Below the pieces are notes generated by a model. It had not been told where the DNA came from. It worked only from the letters and a program-made list of their open reading frames with translations, and did no database searches. Positions 58,248-64,000 of a stretch of 64,000 nt of DNA are shown here, in pieces. The position numbers and the translations under genes are program-made. The stretch's first letter is position 1. Each line of letters starts with the position of its first letter. Origin of the DNA: a virus; the IMG/VR virus record IMGVR_UViG_3300011187_000006, positions 1 through 64,000 of that record; one strand, written 5' to 3'.

Positions 58248-58733
58248 TTAGACGTATCTATTTTTTACACTAGTTATTATATTATTTTCTATATTACATC
58301 CAAAACTAGAACTATATAAGATTTTTCTATCTATACTTGTGATATTATTATTATTTAAAACTGTGAATATTAAGTTGTATTTGCTTGTTCTAACATACCT
58401 TAATATATCTAACAAATCCTTGCCTCTCTTAACAAATGAAGAATATGAATATCCATGAATTTCATTTATATGAATTACAAAGGTGTCTACATCTTTCTCT
58501 CTGGGTATTTTACTATTATTTATGTTCTCACTACCTAATAACTCTTTTATTCTAAGATTGCGGATTGATGATTTAATACCATATTTAGTGAACTCATTAA
58601 TGTATTTGATGTGTGTTTCTTTTGTGGTTAAATATTTGAACACATCTATGCTATGAGTATCATACTCTATAAAGGATATTTTCGACATACGCATAAAACG
58701 AGTAGTTTCCTCTATTGATATTGAATCTCTCAT
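58248..58733 (-). CDS. Hypothetical protein, 161 residues
   Basis: Not recognised; alpha/beta pattern, with RKILYSSSFGCNIENNIIT near the end. Sits between thioredoxin (8-nt gap) and smpB (1-nt gap) in one operon. Confidence 0.55.
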   Translation of the reverse strand: MRDSISIEETTRFMRMSKISFIEYDTHSIDVFKYLTTKETHIKYINEFTKYGIKSSIRNLRIKELLGSENINNSKIPREKDVDTFVIHINEIHGYSYSSFVKRGKDLLDILRYVRTSKYNLIFTVLNNNNITSIDRKILYSSSFGCNIENNIITSVKNRYV

Positions 58734-58741
58734 ATCTTAAT

Positions 58742-59062
58742 TTATATGTGCTTATCTAGTTCGGTGATTATATCTTTCTTAGACAACACGGCTGATGTTC
58801 TTGATACTATTTCACCATCTTTGTATACTAGTATAGTAGGAATACTCCTTATACCTAATAGTGCTGGTATCTTGCTATTATTATCAACATTTAGCTTACC
58901 AACTCTAATTTTGTTGAGGTATTCGCTAGAAATTTCATCTATTATTGGTGATAAAGATTTGCAAGGTGCACACCAATCAGCATATAAATCTATTAATACT
59001 ATCCCTTTCTTGACAAAATTATCAAAAGTATTATCTTTTAAATCTGTAATATAAGCTACCAT
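58742..59062 (-). CDS. Thioredoxin
   Basis: 106 residues, full-length thioredoxin fold with active site YADWCAPCKSLSP and cis-proline region IRSIPTILVYKDGE. It reduces protein disulfides and could supply electrons to ribonucleotide reductase (nrdB at 12835), or act as a polymerase processivity partner as in T7. In an operon between the sigma factor and the 58248 gene. Confidence 0.93.
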   Translation of the reverse strand: MVAYITDLKDNTFDNFVKKGIVLIDLYADWCAPCKSLSPIIDEISSEYLNKIRVGKLNVDNNSKIPALLGIRSIPTILVYKDGEIVSRTSAVLSKKDIITELDKHI

Positions 59063-59075
59063 AATTCATTTATTT

Positions 59076-59681
59076 TTAAGAATACATTTTATCTATTTTA
59101 TCGAAATTGTTTTCACATATGTCAATTAAAAGCATACGACCATTTCTAATCTGTGATTTTATAGTGGACAAGTTTTTACCAAGATCACTAGAGATGTCTT
59201 TATAAGACATCTTTCTAATCTCTCTCATTTCAATAACTGTTCTATAAGGCTCTTTTAACCTATATATCGAATCTTTCATTAACTTAGCCTTTTTATTAAT
59301 AACAATATACTTAGACTCATCTTCATCTTCATCATTTGATATGAAGCTTTTCATTGTTGTACCATCATTGTCATATTCAACATCGAGTGATATAGACTTT
59401 TTGCTTTTTTTCACATCTTGATAAGATAAATTTTTAGCTATTGTAAATAACCATGTAGAAAATTGTGCCTTTGATTTATCATAAAGTTCTATTTTATTAA
59501 ATGCTACTATGAAAGAGTCAGTAGATATATCCTCTGCCTTTTTTCTATCATTACATATCTTAGATGTGAAGTATATTAGTTTAGGATAATACTTTTTATA
59601 TAGAAATGTAAAATCTTTACCAGTTCTTTCTTTAAATAATTTCTCTTTTTCCGAGAAATAGCTTTCTTGTTTTATTTCCAT
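59076..59681 (-). CDS. ECF-type RNA polymerase sigma factor (candidate late sigma)
   Basis: 201 residues. Region 2: LYKKYYPKLIYFTSKICNDR, KAEDISTDSFIVAF, FSTWLFTIAKN. Region 4: LKEPYRTVIEMREIRKMSYK, then a helix-turn-helix with LSTIKSQIRNGRMLL. An acidic insert (ISNDEDEDES) lies between them. It is the only sigma factor found here and the natural candidate to recognise TTAATATATA, analogous to T4 gp55 (inference). Upstream on its coding strand are both TTAATATATA (~75 nt before the start) and ATAATATATAA, so it may be autoregulated. Confidence 0.88.
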   Translation of the reverse strand: MEIKQESYFSEKEKLFKERTGKDFTFLYKKYYPKLIYFTSKICNDRKKAEDISTDSFIVAFNKIELYDKSKAQFSTWLFTIAKNLSYQDVKKSKKSISLDVEYDNDGTTMKSFISNDEDEDESKYIVINKKAKLMKDSIYRLKEPYRTVIEMREIRKMSYKDISSDLGKNLSTIKSQIRNGRMLLIDICENNFDKIDKMYS

Positions 59682-59759
59682 TTATTGCCTTTTATTTTTA
59701 GTTATTAAACACTAATAGTTATATATTATATTTGTAATAAGTTGTGTATATATTAAGTA

Positions 59760-60173
59760 TTATTTTAATACAGTTTTTAGCTTTTCACTTCGTTGAAACC
59801 TTATATCATCATCCAAAAATATTATAGCATCCGATTCTACCCAAGAACCATCTATCATTTCCATTATTTTAGAAATATTTTCCTTTGATGATGCTCTACT
59901 ATTGTTAATATTAATATCATCAACTCTTATTTTAGAAATCATAGTACCTGAATTATTTTTAACAACCTTAAGTTCTGTTATTTCAAAAACAACACCAAAA
60001 TGATATTCATCATTAGGACTATAAACCATTGTAAATTCTTTTTGATATATGCCACGTCTTGAGTTAATATAAGGATCTAGTTTCTTTTTTTTTAAAAAAA
60101 ACATAACATAATTATATAAAAAAATTATCCCCATCCCTATCCCTATTCCAATTAATAATGATATCATGTCCAT
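59760..60173 (-). CDS. Membrane-anchored hypothetical protein, 137 residues
   Basis: One N-terminal transmembrane helix (~4-27, ISLLIGIGIGMGIIFLYNYV) then a KKKK stop-transfer and a soluble beta-rich domain. N-out or N-in orientation unclear. One nt downstream of ligA's stop; probably the second gene of that operon. Confidence 0.6.
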   Translation of the reverse strand: MDMISLLIGIGIGMGIIFLYNYVMFFLKKKKLDPYINSRRGIYQKEFTMVYSPNDEYHFGVVFEITELKVVKNNSGTMISKIRVDDININNSRASSKENISKIMEMIDGSWVESDAIIFLDDDIRFQRSEKLKTVLK

Positions 60174-60174
60174 A

Positions 60175-62013
60175 TTATATTTCGTTTAAGATTTTTTCCA
60201 ATCCCTCTACACTCAAAATCTCTATTCCTAAACTAGTAGCCTTCACCTCCTTTGAAGAACCGCTTCCTAATTCCTTCACTACTAAGTATGTAGTGTTCTT
60301 AGAGACAGATGTGCTTACCTTACCACCATTAGATTCGATTATTTCATTTAAATCTTTTCTTCTTACACCAGTAAAAACAAATGACTTTCCTTTAAGATTT
60401 TCAGATTCAATATTCTTATCTTCATAACTTATAGTTACTGGTAGGTCTTTAATAAATTCAAAAAACACATCAAACGAATCTACATATACATTAGCACTAG
60501 TGTCTGCAAAGCCTTCTAATGCTTTAACTTCTTCAACACTTGGTCTATGTTTAAAATGTTCTAGAAGTGCTAGCTTCTTAGACCCTAAGCCTTTGAATAT
60601 ACCAGTGGCATGTTGCAATTTGCTAAGCCTAACATCAGTAACTGATTTTTTAAAAGAATTATATACTTTTTCAGCTTTTTTCTTGCCAAATCTATCAATT
60701 TGTAATAAATCATCTATTGATAGGCTTAGAACATCTTTAATACTTCTATAATTAGCATCCCATAGTTGTCTAATAGTACCATCAGATACATTATCAGTAC
60801 CTAGTATTTCAAAAAATGCTATAATTTTTTTAATTTTTTGCTCATCAGTTTCAGTCTTCGTAATAAGTTCTATCCCATTTTCATCCCATTCAAGTTCGCT
60901 GCCTTCTATTAGAGGTATTTCAAAATCAACTCTTTCTAATACATCAACTATAAGAGGTATAACCATACCACTTCTTTTAATGGTTATAACTGCACCTATG
61001 CCTATACCCATTTCCTTTACAAATCTTGCATTATTACCAGTTACATTAGATACTTTAACACCATCAAGTTGAACAGGGTTTATATTTACAATAGGTTTTA
61101 CTAAGCCATGTTTTGAAACATTCCAAGTCATGTCTAATACTTGTGTTGTGGCAGTCTGTTCAAAACTATTATGCTTAAATGCTCTAGCAAAGACTGGATT
61201 TTTAGAAGAAGTCTCTCTACCCAAAACTCTTTGGTGGTTCAAATCATTTACCTCTATTATAATACCATCAATTTCAAATTCTTCAGACCATTCTTTGAAT
61301 AACTCAATCATTAAATCCTCTGTTATGTCGGATATCCTACATATTTTATATTTAACTTTTGATTCTTGGTTTTTATTTAAGAATTCTATAACTTGCTTTT
61401 TACTTTGAAAGTGTGGTCTAAATTCATTAGATATCCCATACTTTATATATTTACAATCTTTTAATTTATCAGTAGGTGTTTTAGAATTTAATAATCCAGC
61501 AACTAGATTTCGTGGATTTGCAAACTGTGTCGAGTACTTATCAGTGAATACTCTTTTGGCTATCATCACCTCACCATAAGTATATTGAAATAAACTTTCA
61601 TTAGATATAAGCTTATTTCCTATGAGGTCATAGTGTTCGTTTGACTTTTGACCAACAATACCATCCCCTCTTGTGTATGCATCCCCATTACTCTCGTCAA
61701 CACAAAGTGCTAGACCATCATATTTAGGGGTTAGTATAACCAATGTAGATTTGGGGACATCCCTAAGTCTAGACCAATCGTCAATATCTTCTATTGTTTT
61801 TATCTTATTCATAGATGCCATTACAATAGGAAGTTTTTGCTTTCGACTTTCATCTTCTGTTGCGTGTCCTATCTTTGTAAGTAATTCATCACTTGGTGAT
61901 AGTTTACTTAATTCATCAACTAAACCATCATATACTTTATCCGACATAATAGGAACACCTAATCGATAAGCATCATTGGCTTCTACAATTCTTTTTTTAA
62001 GATTACTAATCAT
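60175..62013 (-). CDS. ligA: NAD+-dependent DNA ligase
   Basis: 612 residues from ATG 62013 (MISNLKKRIVEANDAYRLGV). The frame extends to 62043, but that extension covers the TATATTTG promoter box, so it is rejected. Domains: Ia region, adenylation core with catalytic Lys in TPKYDGLALC and TRGDG, OB fold (VTIKRSGMVIPLIVDV), helix-hairpin-helix repeats and a C-terminal BRCT (FVFTGVRRKDLNEIIES). The Cys4 zinc finger of bacterial LigA is not visible. It seals nicks in replication and repair. Most large phages use ATP ligases, so the NAD type is notable. Confidence 0.95.
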   Translation of the reverse strand: MISNLKKRIVEANDAYRLGVPIMSDKVYDGLVDELSKLSPSDELLTKIGHATEDESRKQKLPIVMASMNKIKTIEDIDDWSRLRDVPKSTLVILTPKYDGLALCVDESNGDAYTRGDGIVGQKSNEHYDLIGNKLISNESLFQYTYGEVMIAKRVFTDKYSTQFANPRNLVAGLLNSKTPTDKLKDCKYIKYGISNEFRPHFQSKKQVIEFLNKNQESKVKYKICRISDITEDLMIELFKEWSEEFEIDGIIIEVNDLNHQRVLGRETSSKNPVFARAFKHNSFEQTATTQVLDMTWNVSKHGLVKPIVNINPVQLDGVKVSNVTGNNARFVKEMGIGIGAVITIKRSGMVIPLIVDVLERVDFEIPLIEGSELEWDENGIELITKTETDEQKIKKIIAFFEILGTDNVSDGTIRQLWDANYRSIKDVLSLSIDDLLQIDRFGKKKAEKVYNSFKKSVTDVRLSKLQHATGIFKGLGSKKLALLEHFKHRPSVEEVKALEGFADTSANVYVDSFDVFFEFIKDLPVTISYEDKNIESENLKGKSFVFTGVRRKDLNEIIESNGGKVSTSVSKNTTYLVVKELGSGSSKEVKATSLGIEILSVEGLEKILNEI

Positions 62014-62132
62014 ATTTTTTTTATTTTGAACAAATATAAGCAAAATAATTAATACAATAACAAGAATTATATAAATATTTAAATATTAATAAGGTTTTTG
62101 TCATTGCATTAATTATATGAAATGGAATAGTT

Positions 62133-62142
62133 TTAATATATA
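62133..62142 (+). promoter_or_regulatory. Late-type promoter motif TTAATATATA
   Basis: Perfect motif 19 nt before the 62162 start codon, divergent from the host-type ligA promoter. Confidence 0.5.
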
Positions 62143-62161
62143 AATAAAATATAATTATAAT

Positions 62162-64000
62162 ATGTCTATAAATAGTAGCTTTCCAAAAGTAGCAGATCAA
62201 GTTATAAGTTTCAACAAAAATTTGGTAGATACTTTATCAAAGATAAACACGTTGACAACAACAACATCATCATCTGTTGATATCCAGATATTTGACGAAG
62301 AGGGTGTTCTGAGAAATTATACATTGCCTTCTTTTGTATCCCTAAAGGGTGAGATAGACAGGTTGAATAATAACATAAATTCACTATACAGCATAGATGC
62401 TAATGGATCTATGATTCAACAAAGTGGTAGCAACAAATTTAAAAAAATAATAACAGTTGATTTAAACAGAGATCCAATACCAGTATCTGATTTGGGTGTG
62501 GTTATTGATTTCAAGACAAAGGCTAATTGGTTCTTTGATTCAATGATAGATCCTATGTTACAAGTGGAATTTGATCTATCTTCTAAAATAGATAACAATG
62601 TTAGTAAATGCTTAGTCAGAAGGTATATTATAGAGTTTGAAAGAACTAATGACGATGTCCTAACACCAAACGGACAGTCTGCTTTAAATAGCTTTAATCA
62701 AACATTTAGGGGACAGACTGATATAACCATTATTGAGTTTAATAAATGGACAGAAACCACACCAGGTGTATCTAATCCAAGAAATGTTAGATTTGATGAA
62801 GAAAAATTTGAACTAGAGCCTAATACTATACGCTTTGATGGTGAGTTTACTGTACTTAAAACTGATGAAGATAGGCTTAATAGAAAGCTTTGGTATGTAC
62901 TTAACACACTAAACTACATAGATATGAGTAATAATGATGAAGTTCTTGAACTATCTATAGATGATGATGTCATTATAAATACTACTAAATCATCCACTAG
63001 ATATCGAGTTTTAGAAATATCAAAGAGTGATTCTAATCCACGTGTTAGATTCGAAAGAGTTGAGGGTATAGAACCTATTGCAATTGGCAAAGGAACACTT
63101 AAAATATATTCACCAGTTGTATATAACAAATCTGTAAGAGTAAGCATAGGATATAATGAAAGGAATGTTATTTTTCTAAAACCAATAAATACTGATAATA
63201 ATCTAGTTGCTAAAAAATGGAGCAAAGGGACTGGGTTTTTTACTAATGATTTAAGAATGTCATCAGATGATGATACTGATGGTTTGACAATGGAGCAATT
63301 TTATACAGAATATGTTAATGACTATGGTGTGGTTTTACAGGATTTAGTTTCTAAGAAAATACCAAATAAATTAGGTGCTACACCAGTTGCTCCTATATTA
63401 GATATAAACAATTTTAAAGTTGCTCAGGTGAATAAGCACTTGACAAATACGTCTAATAACTCTGAATTGAAACAAAAGAGTAACTATCAATCTAGCCTTA
63501 AATCAGAAGTCAGACAAATAGAGAAAGCTATTTCTGATAGAAACAAAAAGATAAAAATAACTAGATTCAAATCTGAATCAGAAAAGAAACAAGCTAGTTT
63601 AGAATTAAAAGACCTCACATCTAAGAAAGAAACTAGAAGTAGGTTATTAAACACAGTCACAAAAGAGATAATTGATATTTCTAGAAGTGTGGATACCAAA
63701 TCAGAACCCAAATATAGACTAAGAGGATTCTGGGAATTCCCAACTGCTATATCTAAGCGTGGAACACTCCCACAGGAAGTTATACAGTTTAGAATACAGT
63801 ATAGGTATGTTAGTGTTGATGGAGAGGAGACCCCAATAGAACAGTATAAAATAGAAGGTACAAAAGCTAGTTTTTCAAATTGGAAAACTACAAAAACGGA
63901 TATAAGGGAAAGAATTTTTGATACACAAACTGGTCAATATTTATGGAAAGATGAAGATTTGTCTAATCCTGATGTACCAAATATAAATAGTCTAGATATA
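62162..64000 (+). CDS. Large structural (tail/baseplate-type) protein, 3' end beyond window
   Basis: Open from ATG 62162 to the window edge, 613 codons without a stop. Begins MSINSSFPKVADQVISFNKN. The middle has a Lys/Glu-rich coiled-coil (~440-495, KSEVRQIEKAISDRNKKIKI). This is followed by RGFWEFPTAISKRGTLPQEV and IQFRIQYRYVSVDGEETPI, strand-rich text typical of baseplate and tail proteins of large myoviruses. Late promoter upstream. No enzymatic motif seen. Confidence 0.7.
   Translation, partial: MSINSSFPKVADQVISFNKNLVDTLSKINTLTTTTSSSVDIQIFDEEGVLRNYTLPSFVSLKGEIDRLNNNINSLYSIDANGSMIQQSGSNKFKKIITVDLNRDPIPVSDLGVVIDFKTKANWFFDSMIDPMLQVEFDLSSKIDNNVSKCLVRRYIIEFERTNDDVLTPNGQSALNSFNQTFRGQTDITIIEFNKWTETTPGVSNPRNVRFDEEKFELEPNTIRFDGEFTVLKTDEDRLNRKLWYVLNTLNYIDMSNNDEVLELSIDDDVIINTTKSSTRYRVLEISKSDSNPRVRFERVEGIEPIAIGKGTLKIYSPVVYNKSVRVSIGYNERNVIFLKPINTDNNLVAKKWSKGTGFFTNDLRMSSDDDTDGLTMEQFYTEYVNDYGVVLQDLVSKKIPNKLGATPVAPILDINNFKVAQVNKHLTNTSNNSELKQKSNYQSSLKSEVRQIEKAISDRNKKIKITRFKSESEKKQASLELKDLTSKKETRSRLLNTVTKEIIDISRSVDTKSEPKYRLRGFWEFPTAISKRGTLPQEVIQFRIQYRYVSVDGEETPIEQYKIEGTKASFSNWKTTKTDIRERIFDTQTGQYLWKDEDLSNPDVPNINSLDI

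Noticed and set aside
62014-62043. Longer LigA start at 62043
   Set aside because: The added codons cover a TATATTTG promoter box; family N-termini begin near the second Met at 62013.

Overview
The window is a 64 kb interior piece of the genome of a large (jumbo-type) tailed phage. It carries virion structural genes next to phage replication genes (a gp32-like single-strand binding protein, NrdB, NAD-dependent ligase, thioredoxin, DNA methylases, polynucleotide kinase). It also carries about two dozen tRNA or tRNA-like genes, an endolysin, free-standing homing endonucleases and a phage-sized sigma factor. The DNA is very AT-rich. Many genes, mostly on the minus strand, are preceded by a TATATTTG box, often with TTG about 16-21 nt upstream. 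This matches the known Bacteroidetes housekeeping-sigma promoter, and Shine-Dalgarno sequences are essentially absent, so a Bacteroidetes (Flavobacteriia-like) host is inferred. A second motif, TTAATATATA, sits just upstream of most plus-strand virion-type genes and looks like the phage's own late promoter.

Layout. 1-8.9 kb: a tandem family of leucine-rich-repeat-like proteins, a J-domain protein, a VSR-like and a GIY-YIG homing endonuclease, a structural protein and a complete IS200/IS605 element. 9-18.9 kb: a GMP reductase-like enzyme, a small RNA gene, a second VSR-like endonuclease, nrdB, a 2H phosphoesterase, a DnaQ-like exonuclease and the gp32-like protein. 19-25.8 kb: a streamlined type I CRISPR-Cas locus (Cas7-like, Cas5-like candidate, Cas6, a 27-repeat array, Cas3) with no recognisable large subunit and no adaptation genes. 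25.9-28.8 kb: structural genes. 28.8-35.6 kb: ClpC-like ATPase, PTH2-like protein, Dam-like methylase, polynucleotide kinase, cyclic-phosphate receiver protein. 35.7-41.8 kb: tRNA clusters interrupted by a large baseplate/tail-type gene, a HExxH protein and an HNH endonuclease. 41.9-52.3 kb: mainly small minus-strand genes plus a MESH1-type (p)ppGpp hydrolase, a PolB-type exonuclease, NusA and an amidase endolysin. 52.3-54 kb: more tRNAs, including an initiator tRNA. 54-64 kb: a YqeY-like protein, a structured RNA, an N4/N6 DNA methylase, SmpB, thioredoxin, an ECF-type sigma factor, LigA and the start of a large structural gene.

How it may work together (inference). Host-type promoters would let host polymerase transcribe the cas operon, clpC, dam, ligA and many small genes early. 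The phage sigma factor, perhaps with phage NusA, would then switch on TTAATATATA promoters for virion genes. A dozen otherwise unrelated proteins begin with a similar short peptide (M-K-x-I/L-K-K-F/Y-x-E), many of them directly behind late promoters. It resembles the T4 capsid-targeting sequence, so these may be internal head proteins injected with the DNA; they include a 2H phosphoesterase and a HExxH protein. Four tRNA clusters have an intrinsic terminator just upstream of their first tRNA and a short ORF before it, which suggests attenuation or processing control.
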